This document shows positions 1 to 8,574 of a DNA stretch of 56,459 nucleotides, in pieces; positions within the stretch are counted from its first letter, which is position 1, and each line of letters starts with the position of its first letter. The DNA is from Terriglobia bacterium (lineage in GTDB: Bacteria; Acidobacteriota; Terriglobia; Bryobacterales; Bryobacteraceae). The translations under genes and the position numbers were made by a program. Below the pieces are notes generated by a model. It saw nothing but the letters and a program-made list of their open reading frames with translations, made no database searches and was not told where the DNA came from. The stretch lies in NCBI GenBank assembly GCA_021324615.1, contig JAJPIT010000008.1, positions 1 to 56,459 of the forward strand, given 5' to 3'.

Positions 1-526
1 GGGATAGCGGTCGCAGAGTTGATTGCGGTGCAGAGCGAAGAAGGCTCCTACCCGGTGGCCGAGGGCGGCGTCCAGGAAGTAGTGGCCGACAAGGGCTATC
101 ACAGCAACGACGTGTTGATGGGCTTGGCGGATTCTGGGGTGCGGACCTACGTGGCCGAACCGAAACGGGGGGAGCGGAACTGGCAAGGCAAGCTCGAGGC
201 GAAGGTGGCGGTATATGGCAACCGGCGGCGGATCCAAGGCCATCGCGGCAAGCAATTGCAGCGGCAACGAGCGGATCGAGCGGAACTTCGCGCACCAGTT
301 CGACACCGGCGGGATGGATCGGCTGTGGGTGCGCGGCCGGCAGAACGTACACAAGAAACTGCTGATTCAGGCCGCGGCGTGCAATCTGGCGCTGCTGATG
401 CGCTTGAGGCATGGCTCGGGCAAGCTCAAGGCGGCTCATGACCGCCTTGCCGGCCTCATTGTTGTGTTTTTGATCCTTGTGGCGGCTCGAGAAGTGTCAT
501 CTTTCCCCCACACTACGCTTCCGTGA
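1..526 (+). pseudogene. IS1182-like transposase, 3' part, frameshifted
   Basis: This is the C-terminal part of a DDE transposase cut by the left window edge; the frame is open upstream of base 1. It carries the ADKGYHS motif, then the GNRRR and RGK stretch, in frame 1. The conserved continuation (ERIERNFAH, the TGGM stretch, LLIQAAACNLALLMR) lies in frame 2. The switch falls near bases 260-275 and needs one extra base or two missing ones. The tail ends at the TGA at 524-526. The order of motifs matches IS1182-type transposases. As it stands the gene cannot make a full enzyme unless ribosomes shift frame or the base call is wrong. I could not recognise a terminal inverted repeat after the stop. 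Confidence 0.75.
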
Positions 527-612
527 GCGGGTTCGGGCGGCTCGGGTCGATTCTTCACCCAACCAACTGCGGCATTGCCGATCCCGAAAACGCGGGGTTT
601 AGACACGGGCTG

Positions 613-1356
613 TTAGGCGAAAAAGTTCAGCGGCCCGGCTCCCGAGCCGAGCCCGGGATTGCTGCGGATCGCTCCGGTGACGAACTGTTTGGCCCGCCGC
701 ACCGCCTCCACCAGAGGAGTTCCTTTCGCCAGCTCCGCGGTGATCGCCGCCGACAGCGCGCAGCCGGTGCCGTGGGTGTGGCGGGTGGGGATCCGCGGCG
801 CGCGGAATTCGTGAAACTCGCCGTCCGCGTAAAGCAGATCCACCGCGTCGCCGCGAAGATGGCCGCCTTTGATGAGAACGTTTGCGGCCCCCAGCGATTG
901 AAGCTTCCGGGCCGCGCGGCGCATGGAGTCGGAATCGTTCACCTCGAAACCCGCCATCGCGGAAGCTTCCTCCAGGTTCGGCGTCAACAAGAAGCACGGC
1001 GCGAACGGCCCGCCGCCGAGCCTTGCGCCGTTTTTGGCGCTCATTACCGGGTCTACTACCAGGGGGAAATCGAAGCGCTCCGCCAGCTTCGCGATCCGCG
1101 CCGCGACTTCTTCGCTGCCCAGCGCGCCGGTTTTCGCCGCGCCCGGCGGGATATCCTCGATCACCGCGCGAATCTGCGCCTCCACCAGCTCCGGCGGAAG
1201 CGTGTATACCTGCTCGACGCCGCGAGTGTTCTGAACCGTGATCAGGGTGATGACGGCCTGCCCAAAGACATGGAATCGGTGAAACGTTTTCAGGTCGGCC
1301 TGTATGCCCGCCCCGCCGCTCGCATCCGAGCCGGCGATGGTCAGCGCCACGGTCAT
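613..1356 (-). CDS. thiD: Hydroxymethylpyrimidine/phosphomethylpyrimidine kinase
   Basis: ThiD phosphorylates HMP and then HMP-phosphate to HMP-pyrophosphate, the pyrimidine half of thiamine, in the cytosol. The 247-residue protein has the normal family length. It starts with the substrate and nucleotide motif GSDASGGAGIQAD (residues 8-20), has VVDPVMSAK in the middle and ends with the ribokinase-family anion-hole signature HGTGC in the C-terminal third. A GGAAGG Shine-Dalgarno-like run sits directly before the ATG. No other thi gene and no TPP riboswitch is visible nearby. The gene lies 9 bases downstream of the secreted-protein operon on the same strand and may be read from it. Confidence 0.95.
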   Translation of the reverse strand: MTVALTIAGSDASGGAGIQADLKTFHRFHVFGQAVITLITVQNTRGVEQVYTLPPELVEAQIRAVIEDIPPGAAKTGALGSEEVAARIAKLAERFDFPLVVDPVMSAKNGARLGGGPFAPCFLLTPNLEEASAMAGFEVNDSDSMRRAARKLQSLGAANVLIKGGHLRGDAVDLLYADGEFHEFRAPRIPTRHTHGTGCALSAAITAELAKGTPLVEAVRRAKQFVTGAIRSNPGLGSGAGPLNFFA

Positions 1357-1365
1357 CCTTCCAAC

Positions 1366-2844
1366 TTAATGGAAGCTGAGCGTCCCCGTCTGCGTCTGTC
1401 CGGCCGCATTGGTGAAGGTAATCTGCACGGCCGCGACCACCTGGTTGGACTGGCAGGAGGTCGTCGCCGACGGCACGCAGCTTCCCCGCACCGGAAACGA
1501 TACCTGCATCAGAAACGTGCTGCCCATCTGCCGGCCCGCATAGAATTGCTGGAAGCTGGAGCGGAAATCCGCAGCAACCGGCTGGGCGATCTGCCGGCCG
1601 CCGCCGTCGAAAAAGGTGAACGTCATCTGCCCGGCCGAATAGGTGTTGTCGTAGCCGACCACCGTAATGTTCAGTTGTCCCAAAACCTGGCTCGATGCGG
1701 AGGCCGTGTCGATGTAGAGCGGCGTGGGCGCGATTGTGAGGGAAGCCGAGGGCGGCGTGCCGCTCACTCCAGGTCCGCTTAGGGAAAACGTGATGGTGCC
1801 GGCCGTTGATCCGGTGGAAAACGCCGCCGCCGCGGCGCCGGAAATCAGCGCCTGCTGGCTTCCGGCGGCGACCGAAAAGGGCAGCTCGCGCGTGCTGCCG
1901 CTCAAGAACACGATGGTCGAGTCGTCGGGAAGATTCGGCGCGGGAGAGAACGCCAGGTTGATATATCCGGCGGCGCCGCATACCGAAGGCGACGCCAGCG
2001 CGATCGACACCGTGTGCTGCTGCGCGCTTGCAATATTCGCCGCGTCGAAAACGAACGAGGCGGGCGGAAGCGGCGGCGTGACGCCGCTGCCGCTCAAGCC
2101 GTACTGGCTGGAGTAATACGTCGAGGTGACCGCCAGCGTCCCGGAGTACGCCGCTTGCCCGCACACCGGCTTGATCTCTACCGTGAATTGCGTGGACGCG
2201 TTCGCGGCAAGCACCAGCGGCAGCGCGGGCGCCTGCACCGAAAACGCCGGATCGCCGGAAACAGCGATGGAAGAGATCGTAATACCGAAAGAGTTGGGGT
2301 TGGCCAGCGTCAAACTGCACATCCCCACCGATCCGATGTTGACGGCCGCGAACGCGATCGCCGCGGCCGCGATCGAACAGCCCGGCCCCGCCGAAAGCGA
2401 CGGCGGCTGGCCCGGCGCCGAAGAAACGCCCGGCACCGCCGCCAGCAGAAGCACGCTGATGGTGGCGATCGCCGGACCCGATACCTGAAGGCTGGCGCTG
2501 TAGTTCCCCATGCCGAGCCCATCACTGTTGAAGGTCACGCTGAATTCAAAAAAGTTCAGCGTGCTGGTCGCCGGCGGGATGTTCACCGGCGGCGTGCCGT
2601 TAATCGCGGTGACCGCGAATCCCGCTCCGTTCACCACCGGACCGTAGACCGTCACCGGCGAGTTGCCGTGATTGAAAACCCGGAAGCGAACCGTGGAGCT
2701 GGCCCCGGCGGCGAGGTTGCCGTAGTTGTACACCGCGCCGACCGGCGTTTCCGACGTCCCGTCGAAGGTGAACAGCGCCAGTTGCGCGCGCGCCGCCAGG
2801 CAGCAGAAAATCAATCCGAGAGCCGGCTTGAACGCGCCGGTCAT
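1366..2844 (-). CDS. Secreted choice-of-anchor/Hydin-like domain protein
   Basis: A 492-residue exported protein with a signal peptide (residues 1 to about 20, ending ARA). The mature part is Ser/Thr/Gly/Ala-rich and has several beta-sandwich-like stretches. These recall the choice-of-anchor D and ASPM-SPD-2-Hydin type repeats: short motifs such as VRFRVFNHGNSPVTV and CSLTLANPNSFGI recur with about 150-residue spacing. Several Cys pairs suggest disulfides outside the cytoplasm. Its ATG overlaps the TGA of the upstream gene by four bases, so it is translationally coupled to it. A surface or adhesin role is inferred from composition only; no catalytic motif is seen. Confidence 0.7.
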   Translation of the reverse strand: MTGAFKPALGLIFCCLAARAQLALFTFDGTSETPVGAVYNYGNLAAGASSTVRFRVFNHGNSPVTVYGPVVNGAGFAVTAINGTPPVNIPPATSTLNFFEFSVTFNSDGLGMGNYSASLQVSGPAIATISVLLLAAVPGVSSAPGQPPSLSAGPGCSIAAAAIAFAAVNIGSVGMCSLTLANPNSFGITISSIAVSGDPAFSVQAPALPLVLAANASTQFTVEIKPVCGQAAYSGTLAVTSTYYSSQYGLSGSGVTPPLPPASFVFDAANIASAQQHTVSIALASPSVCGAAGYINLAFSPAPNLPDDSTIVFLSGSTRELPFSVAAGSQQALISGAAAAAFSTGSTAGTITFSLSGPGVSGTPPSASLTIAPTPLYIDTASASSQVLGQLNITVVGYDNTYSAGQMTFTFFDGGGRQIAQPVAADFRSSFQQFYAGRQMGSTFLMQVSFPVRGSCVPSATTSCQSNQVVAAVQITFTNAAGQTQTGTLSFH

Positions 2845-3545
2845 TGCGCTGGCTCCGGCAGTTGGAATAACTGTTCCTTTCCGGGCGTGATCCGCAGGGC
2901 GAAGAGTCCGCCTGAGGCGCGAATCTCGATGTAATCGGGCGACATTTCAAAGAAGGCCGATGCCTCCGGAACGGCGAAGCTCATCTCCGATCCATCGGGC
3001 CGCCGCAGAACCACTTCCTTGGCCGTCGAAAACAAAACGCCGCCGCCGAGCAGCATGGTCAACCGCGCCGCGTGCGGCAGCGCTCCCAGCACCGCTCCAT
3101 CCGGGCCCTCGATCAGCACCTGGCCGCCGATCCGCACCGCGAACTGGACGGCCCCCCCGGCGGACCGCAAGGAGATCACCTCGCCGGGGACCTGAAAATC
3201 GGCCGGCGCCAGCTCGCCGCCTTCCCATCGCGCCAGTTGTCGGGTTCGCAAAAAATACACAAACGCCCCGGCGGCGTCGAATGCGAATAAAGCGGCCCCG
3301 GCGGGCGCGGGGATCGTCGCCCCGGGGGCGATCAGGGAAGAGTCCGTCTTGAACATGCAATACCCCGCGCAGCCGAGCGAGACGGCTCCGCTCAAAACCG
3401 GATCGCCGGCCGTGGCGCTTCCCGGCAGGCCCGCCACGATCCGCACCGCGCCGGCCCGGTCGAGCATCATTCCGATCCGCGGCTGATCTAGGCCGGACTG
3501 TGCCCACGCCGCCATCGCGCCGAAAAACAGGAGCGGGATCTTCAT
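2841..3545 (-). CDS. Secreted protein of unknown function
   Basis: The 234-residue product begins with a clear signal peptide (MKIPLLFFGAMAAWAQ) and I do not recognise a family. The mature part has many short beta-strand-like blocks alternating with glycines, for example GQVLIEGPDGAVLGALP and LLGGGVLFSTAKEVVLRRPDGS, which looks like a beta-propeller or repeated beta-sheet fold. One Cys pair (CAGYC) lies near residue 60. The reading frame stays open 46 codons upstream of the chosen ATG, but that extension overlaps the preceding gene and lacks signal-peptide character. Both ends overlap neighbouring genes by four bases (ATGA), so it is the middle gene of a coupled three-gene operon. Confidence 0.7.
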   Translation of the reverse strand: MKIPLLFFGAMAAWAQSGLDQPRIGMMLDRAGAVRIVAGLPGSATAGDPVLSGAVSLGCAGYCMFKTDSSLIAPGATIPAPAGAALFAFDAAGAFVYFLRTRQLARWEGGELAPADFQVPGEVISLRSAGGAVQFAVRIGGQVLIEGPDGAVLGALPHAARLTMLLGGGVLFSTAKEVVLRRPDGSEMSFAVPEASAFFEMSPDYIEIRASGGLFALRITPGKEQLFQLPEPAQ

Positions 3546-4120
3546 GGCTTCCCCAGAGTGATGGTCGGCGCGCCGATCTGCAAGGACGCCGGCGGCGGAG
3601 GCGCGCCCCCTTTGCCGGCGAGCGCCGTTGCCGCGATTCCCCCCGCCGCCGCGCCCGCCGCGGCCAGCGAGATCCACACCCATTTGCGCCCCCGCCAGGA
3701 ACCGGCCCGCAAATTCCGCGCGCCCGGCGAATCCGTCAGGAACTGCCGGGTGACCGTTCCGGCCCGCGTCTTTCCCTTCGCCGCCGTGATGCGGACTTCA
3801 AACGACCCGGCGGTGCGATTCCACTGCATTCCCCAAACTCCGGCGCGCCCGTCGGCGCGGGTCGTGGTGATGTAGGTCCGCAATCCGGTCGAAAATGTGC
3901 CGCCCGGACCCTCATCCGGCAGACGGAAGCTTACCGTTGCGCCTTCCACCGGCCGCCCGTTCTCATCGGTAACGGAGACCGTGATGCCGCGAGTGGCCCG
4001 CGCGCCGATTGGATACACCGCATCATCGCCTTCCAGCACCCGGATCTGAAGAATTGCCGGGTCCTGGGCCTCGGCTTGGGCCGCGATTCCTATCAGAAGA
4101 ATCGGTAGTATTGCCCACAC
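3542..4120 (-). CDS. Exported Ig-like (Big-1-type) protein with C-terminal membrane segment
   Basis: First gene of the secreted-protein operon. The frame is open to a TTG at 4240, but a GTG at 4120-4118 gives a 192-residue protein starting directly with a hydrophobic signal (WAILPILLIGIAAQAEAQ), so I chose it. Residues about 20-130 look like one bacterial Ig-like domain (ITVSVTDENGRPVEGATVSF, then an ADGRAG turn), as in Big-1 and invasin-type proteins. After a basic stretch (RGRKW) comes an Ala/Gly-rich hydrophobic segment near residues 150-170 that may anchor it in the inner membrane. No Shine-Dalgarno is obvious at either start. Its TGA overlaps the ATG of the next gene. Confidence 0.65.
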   Translation of the reverse strand: MWAILPILLIGIAAQAEAQDPAILQIRVLEGDDAVYPIGARATRGITVSVTDENGRPVEGATVSFRLPDEGPGGTFSTGLRTYITTTRADGRAGVWGMQWNRTAGSFEVRITAAKGKTRAGTVTRQFLTDSPGARNLRAGSWRGRKWVWISLAAAGAAAGGIAATALAGKGGAPPPPASLQIGAPTITLGKP

Positions 4121-4275
4121 AAGATTAAGTGGGGCGGCGGGGGAAATACTCTCTTCTTTCCATACGATCTCTCCGGTGAGCCACGCATCTAAGCCGTTCG
4201 GGCCGGGAAAATCGCCGCAGACGGTAACGCGGTTCGGCAATCATGCATGTTGTGTTTAAATAAGGTAAGTTCCTG

Positions 4276-5310
4276 ATGCCAGATACCGCCTTTCGACTGC
4301 GCCGCGGATGGAAGTCTTTCACGCGGCGAATGAGGGAGTTACGGCTGATCGCTAAGGGCGCCTTATCCACGCGCCACCCGATTATGGCGCATATTATTCC
4401 GATCCGGCGGTGCAATCTTTCCTGCGCCTACTGCAACGAATACGACGACTATTCAAAGCCCGTCCCGCTGGACGTATTAGTATCGCGAATCAACAAGTTA
4501 GCCGACCTGGGGACGAGCATCCTGACGCTTTCCGGCGGCGAGCCGCTTCTGCATCCGCAACTGGATGAGGTCATTGCCGCCATGCGCGCGCGCGGAGCGC
4601 TGGCCTGCATGATCACCAACGGTTATCTGTTAACCCCGGACCGCGTCCGTCGCCTGAACCGGGCCGGCCTCGATCACATGCAAATTTCGATCGATAACGT
4701 GATGCCCGACGAGGTTTCCAAGAAGAGCCTCAAAGTACTCGATAAAAAGCTGCAAATTCTGGCCGCAAACGCCGAATTTCACGTCAATATCAACTCCGTG
4801 GTCGGCGGGGGGATTCATCATCCGGAGGACGCGCTGGTGGTGGGAAAGCGCGCGCTCGAGTTGGGATTTTCGGCGACTGTCGGAATTATTCACGACGGCG
4901 ACGGCCAGCTTCGGCCGCTGGGGCAGCGCGAGCGCGAGGTTTATCACGAAATGAAGGCGATGGAGAACCGCCACTTCGCACGCCTGAATTTTTTCCAGGA
5001 CGCCATCGCGCAAGGCAGGCCTAACCGCTGGCGGTGCCGCGCCGGGGCGCGCTATATGTATATCTGTGAGGACGGCCTGGTGCATTATTGTTCGCAGCAG
5101 CGCGGCTATCCGGCCAAGCCGCTCGAACAATACACGCGTGAGGATATCCGCCGCGAGTATCTCACCGAAAAGTCCTGCGCGCCGTACTGCACCGTAAGCT
5201 GCGTACACTACGTCTCTTACTTCGATTTCTTCCGCGGGCCGCAGACGCTCAAAACCGACGTTCCGGAGCGCCGCAAGCCGCTGGTCAAGATCACGGGAGC
5301 CAACCAGTAG
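4276..5310 (+). CDS. Radical SAM protein with extra C-terminal cysteines
   Basis: A 344-residue radical SAM enzyme. The iron-sulfur motif CX3CX2C is at C46, C50 and C53, and the SAM-binding GGEP motif is at 87-90. The ITNGY strand (113-117) and a QISID strand (136-140) fit the TIM-barrel core. The C-terminal part adds six cysteines: C254, C264, C272, C301, C305 and C309. They could hold an auxiliary cluster in the manner of SPASM or twitch domains, although the spacing is not the textbook one. The substrate cannot be told. AAGGTAAG before the ATG serves as ribosome binding site. It is divergent from the secreted-protein operon, across a 155-base region. Confidence 0.85.
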   Translation: MPDTAFRLRRGWKSFTRRMRELRLIAKGALSTRHPIMAHIIPIRRCNLSCAYCNEYDDYSKPVPLDVLVSRINKLADLGTSILTLSGGEPLLHPQLDEVIAAMRARGALACMITNGYLLTPDRVRRLNRAGLDHMQISIDNVMPDEVSKKSLKVLDKKLQILAANAEFHVNINSVVGGGIHHPEDALVVGKRALELGFSATVGIIHDGDGQLRPLGQREREVYHEMKAMENRHFARLNFFQDAIAQGRPNRWRCRAGARYMYICEDGLVHYCSQQRGYPAKPLEQYTREDIRREYLTEKSCAPYCTVSCVHYVSYFDFFRGPQTLKTDVPERRKPLVKITGANQ

Positions 5311-5342
5311 TCCGGCGCCCAATCTGTTAAACTCACTTCCTC

Positions 5343-6563
5343 ATGGGCAAATTTACAGGCCTGCTCGGCCTCGCCGCGATTCTGGCCGCCTGCTTTCTTT
5401 TTTCAACGAATCGCCGCTGCATTCAGCCGCGCGTCATCCTTTGGGGACTGGCGCTGCAATTCGGCTTCGCCTTTCTGGTTCTGAAGACGCCCGTGGAGCG
5501 CGGATTCATCGTCATGAGCAACGGCGTCAATCATCTGCTCGATTACGCCGCGGCCGGCAGCAGCTTCGTCTTCGGCGACAAGCTCGGCGTCAAAAACGAT
5601 CAGTTCGGAGTGGTATTCGCGTTTCAGGTGCTGCCCATCGTGATCTTCATCGCGTCGCTGTTCGCGGTGCTTTATTATCTCGGCGTGATGCAGGTGGTGG
5701 TGAAGGCGATGGCGGCGGTGATGCAGCGCGTGATGGGAACCAGCGGCGCCGAATCGCTGAACGTCGCCGCCAGCATCTTCATGGGGCAGACCGAAGCGCC
5801 GCTGACGATCCGCCCGTTTCTGGCCGGCCTGACCGAAAGCGAGCTGTTCACCATCATGGTCAGCGGCATGGCCCATGTTTCCGGCGCGGTGATGGCCGCG
5901 TATGTGATTATCGCCGGCGTCGAGATTCGCCACCTGCTCACCGCGGTCATTATGACGGCGCCCGCGACGCTGATGCTGGCCAAAATTCTGATTCCTGAAG
6001 TGGACAAGCCCGCCACCGCGGGCGGCGTCAAAGTGGAAGTGGAAAAGCCTGGCGTCAACGTTATCGACGCAGCGGCGCGCGGCGCCACCGACGGATTGTA
6101 TCTGGCGCTGAACATCGGCGCGATGCTTATCGCCTTCATCGGACTGATTGCGCTGGTGAACGGAATCCTGGGCGCAAGCCACGATCATCTCGCCTGGATT
6201 CCCTCCTCGATGCAGGCGATCCTCGGCCGGATCTTTGCTCCTATCGCCTGGCTGCTCGGCGTGAAATATCAGGATTGCGCCGCCGTCGGCAACCTGCTGG
6301 GCGAACGGCTGATCCTCAATGAATTTGTGGCGTACGTGGATCTGGGTAAGATCGGCAAGACGCTCGATCCGCGCTCCTTCGTTATCGCGACTTATGCGCT
6401 GTGCGGGTTCGCCAATCTCAGCTCGGTGGCCATTCAGGTCGGGGGGATCGGAGCGCTGGCGCCGGCGCGCAAATCGGATCTGGCGCGATTGGGAATGAAA
6501 GCCGTCGCGGCGGGGACGATGGCCAATTTCATGTCGGCCTGCATCGCCGGCATGCTCCTATGA
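5343..6563 (+). CDS. nupC: Concentrative nucleoside transporter, NupC family
   Basis: A 406-residue inner-membrane symporter that takes up nucleosides with protons or sodium. It is of usual family length with about eight to ten hydrophobic segments. It shows the CNT signatures: a first helix pair, the segment FGVVFAFQVLPIVIFIASL, the conserved AASIFMGQTEAPL around residue 145, and later VGNLLGERLILNEFVAY and CGFANLSSVAIQVGG. Its TGA overlaps the ATG of the purine nucleoside phosphorylase gene by four bases. Uptake and first catabolic step are thus made together, which supports a nucleoside-salvage role. Confidence 0.93.
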   Translation: MGKFTGLLGLAAILAACFLFSTNRRCIQPRVILWGLALQFGFAFLVLKTPVERGFIVMSNGVNHLLDYAAAGSSFVFGDKLGVKNDQFGVVFAFQVLPIVIFIASLFAVLYYLGVMQVVVKAMAAVMQRVMGTSGAESLNVAASIFMGQTEAPLTIRPFLAGLTESELFTIMVSGMAHVSGAVMAAYVIIAGVEIRHLLTAVIMTAPATLMLAKILIPEVDKPATAGGVKVEVEKPGVNVIDAAARGATDGLYLALNIGAMLIAFIGLIALVNGILGASHDHLAWIPSSMQAILGRIFAPIAWLLGVKYQDCAAVGNLLGERLILNEFVAYVDLGKIGKTLDPRSFVIATYALCGFANLSSVAIQVGGIGALAPARKSDLARLGMKAVAAGTMANFMSACIAGMLL

Positions 6564-7321
6564 TCGGCGTCGTGCTGGGCAGCGGCCTGGGCGCGTTCGC
6601 CGACGCGCTGGAGGATCGCCTCGAAACGCCTTACGCTCAGATCCCGGGATGGCCGGCATCGACGGCCATCGGCCACGCCGGAAAACTGGTTACCGGCCGC
6701 ATCGAAAATACGCCCGTAGTTGTGCTGGCGGGCCGCGCGCATCTCTACGAGGGCTATACGGCGGCGCAGGTCGTCTTCGGAATCCGCGAGCTCGCCCGGC
6801 GCGGCGTTCGCAGCGTCGTGTTGACCAACGCGGCGGGCGCCATCAATCTGAGTTATCGTCCGGGCGATCTGGTGCTGATCGCCGATCACATCAATCTGCT
6901 CGGCGCCAATCCGTTGTGCGGGCCCAACGACGATTCCCTCGGGCCCCGTTTTCCCGATATGAGCGAAGCCTACGCCGCTGATCTCCGCGCCCTGGCCAAA
7001 GCCGCCGCACGGGAGCAGGGAATTGAATTGCAGGAAGGCGTCTACGCGGCCATGCCCGGCCCGAGCTATGAAACTCCCGCCGAAATTCGATTTCTGCGGA
7101 TCATCGGCGCGGACCTGGTCGGTATGTCCACGGTTCCGGAAACCATCGCCGCCAATCATCTGGGAATGAAAGTGCTCGCCATCTCCTGCGTGACCAACAT
7201 GGCCGCGGGAATTTTGCCCCGCAACCTCGACCACCGGGAAGTGCTCGAAACGGGCGAGCGCGTCCGCGGCGCGCTGGCCGCGCTGCTGAAAAGCATCGTG
7301 CCGCGGTTAAACCGGCTCTAG
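6560..7321 (+). CDS. punA: Purine nucleoside phosphorylase
   Basis: Splits purine nucleosides with phosphate into base and ribose-1-phosphate. The 253-residue protein starts at the ATG that overlaps the nupC stop; the longer open frame from 6401 lies inside nupC and is rejected. Motifs of the trimeric PNP/MTAP family are present: GSGLG (phosphate loop) near the start, AGRAHLYEG for the phosphate site, LTNAAGAIN, the purine-site stretch AMPGPSYETPAE, and VGMSTVPE followed by SCVTNMAAG. MTA phosphorylase cannot be fully excluded by eye. Its stop codon shares a CTAG palindrome with the stop of the convergent gene. Confidence 0.93.
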   Translation: MIGVVLGSGLGAFADALEDRLETPYAQIPGWPASTAIGHAGKLVTGRIENTPVVVLAGRAHLYEGYTAAQVVFGIRELARRGVRSVVLTNAAGAINLSYRPGDLVLIADHINLLGANPLCGPNDDSLGPRFPDMSEAYAADLRALAKAAAREQGIELQEGVYAAMPGPSYETPAEIRFLRIIGADLVGMSTVPETIAANHLGMKVLAISCVTNMAAGILPRNLDHREVLETGERVRGALAALLKSIVPRLNRL

Positions 7322-8088
7322 CGCACCACCGAAAAGTCCCACACCTGCATGTTCATCTTGCCGTCGGTGTACTGGACCAGCGCGTATTCGCCCGGCGCCA
7401 GATCGGCTTCCGGCCAGATTTTAAACAAAAGATCGCCTTCCTGTTTTCTGAACGTGGCGACATCGTCGTGTTTCTCCAGGACCTCCTTGGTTACCGGGAT
7501 AATGTCCACCTGTTCGACGATCCGCGTATTTTTCCTGGTCGGCGTGAGCTTGATGATGCCGAAGCGCTCTTCCTCGGAAAGGCGGAGGAAAAACTCCGGC
7601 CTCGCTTCGGAGATTTTCATCGCCGCCGAATCGCCGTCGATCTCCACCGTTTCCTTTCCGGCGATCATCGGCACCGGGGAAAGCGCCTTGAGCACGCTGC
7701 GCCGCTTGTTGCCCACGATTTTTTGCTCGGCGGCCTTGATCGGCTCCATCTTGCCGCCGTGAATGTAGTAGGCGCCGGGAGCGGGCGGCACCAGCTTGAC
7801 TTCCCGCGCCGCCTCCGCTTCGGCCGCGTCCTCGGCTGCCTGCTCCTTGGCTTCCTGCTGGATCTCCGCTTCGTGCTCGGCGATTTCCTTTTTGGTCCGA
7901 TCCAGGTCCATCAGCTCCAGCGGAATCTCTTCCCATTCGCTGCGTTCGGTCGAATAGAAACGGACGCGATCCTGAAGCACCTGATATTCGCGCGCGAGCT
8001 GGTATGTTCCGTCCTTCAGATAAAGGCGGATGGTGGCGCCAAACGCCGTCGCGGCGACCAGCAAAAAAGCGAGGATTCGCCGGCACAT
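7318..8088 (-). CDS. Secreted Glu/Ala-rich coiled-coil protein, unknown function
   Basis: A 256-residue protein with a signal peptide (residues 1-18, ending AFGA). The mature start (IRLYLKDGTYQLAREYQV) resembles the short beta repeat of proteins that sense or coat the periplasm. Residues about 60-100 are a charged Glu/Ala-rich segment likely to be helical or coiled-coil, and the C-terminal half is a beta-rich domain (EYALVQYTDGKMNMQVWDF). TAGGAG lies five bases before the ATG. I know this layout only as unnamed proteins in related bacteria and do not assign a function. It is transcribed toward the PNP gene and overlaps its end. Confidence 0.7.
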   Translation of the reverse strand: MCRRILAFLLVAATAFGATIRLYLKDGTYQLAREYQVLQDRVRFYSTERSEWEEIPLELMDLDRTKKEIAEHEAEIQQEAKEQAAEDAAEAEAAREVKLVPPAPGAYYIHGGKMEPIKAAEQKIVGNKRRSVLKALSPVPMIAGKETVEIDGDSAAMKISEARPEFFLRLSEEERFGIIKLTPTRKNTRIVEQVDIIPVTKEVLEKHDDVATFRKQEGDLLFKIWPEADLAPGEYALVQYTDGKMNMQVWDFSVVR

Positions 8089-8157
8089 CTTGCTCCTATT
8101 ATGAAAGATTATGAAGGACCGCCACGCCGGCGGAGACCGGATGAAGTCCGCCCCGGT

Positions 8158-8511
8158 TCAAAACGCCGCTTTCGTCGATTCAGGGTGGAACATTTCCTCA
8201 TAGAGTTCACGAACGCGTTCGCGCGCCAGTTTCAGAGCCCGCCGCCCCGCCGCCGTCGCGGCATAAGCCTTGCGCCGCCGGCCTTCGACATGCTGCACGT
8301 TGGCGCGCAACCAGCCCCGCCGTTCCATGCCGTGAAGAAGTGGATATATGGTTCCTGGACCCAGACGATATCCGTGGCGTCCCAGCTCGCCGATGATGCC
8401 GAGTCCGAAGATCGGCTCTTCCGCGGCGTGGTGCAAAACGTGCAACCGGACGAGTCCGATATAGAGCTCCTGATTGCGCGCCTCAGCAGGCGGCTTCCGT
8501 TTCATCGCCAT
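8158..8511 (-). CDS. PadR-family transcriptional regulator
   Basis: A 117-residue winged-helix repressor. It shows the PadR signature: GLGIIGELGRHGYRLGPGTIYPLLHGMERRGWL (in pieces, residues about 36-68), followed by the wing GRRRKAYAATAAGRRAL and a C-terminal helix for dimerisation. PadR proteins usually repress a neighbouring transporter or membrane gene and respond to small molecules. Here it follows a pair of membrane-protein genes on the same strand, 63 bases downstream. That gap contains a TATAGT box and the palindrome ATAACTTAT, consistent with its own promoter and autoregulation. The controlled signal is unknown. Confidence 0.88.
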   Translation of the reverse strand: MAMKRKPPAEARNQELYIGLVRLHVLHHAAEEPIFGLGIIGELGRHGYRLGPGTIYPLLHGMERRGWLRANVQHVEGRRRKAYAATAAGRRALKLARERVRELYEEMFHPESTKAAF

Positions 8512-8533
8512 CGCCGTACCGGTGCCTAAAACT

Positions 8534-8542
8534 ATAACTTAT
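8534..8542 (-). promoter_or_regulatory. Possible padR promoter and operator palindrome
   Basis: The nine-base palindrome ATAA-C-TTAT overlaps a TATAGT -10-like box on the minus strand, about 20 bases before the padR ATG. It is the only AT-rich symmetrical site in the 63-base gap. A PadR autoregulatory site is a reasonable guess, but the element is short. Confidence 0.3.
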
Positions 8543-8574
8543 CGCCGGTGTCCCGATCCCGCGAGACTCCGGTT

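Noticed and set aside
523-1782. 419-codon frame across thiD
   Set aside because: Crosses thiD and the next gene antisense; Arg-rich shadow composition.
599-2320. 573-codon minus-strand frame over thiD and the secreted gene
   Set aside because: Same strand but different frame from both real genes; Arg/Gly-rich without motifs.
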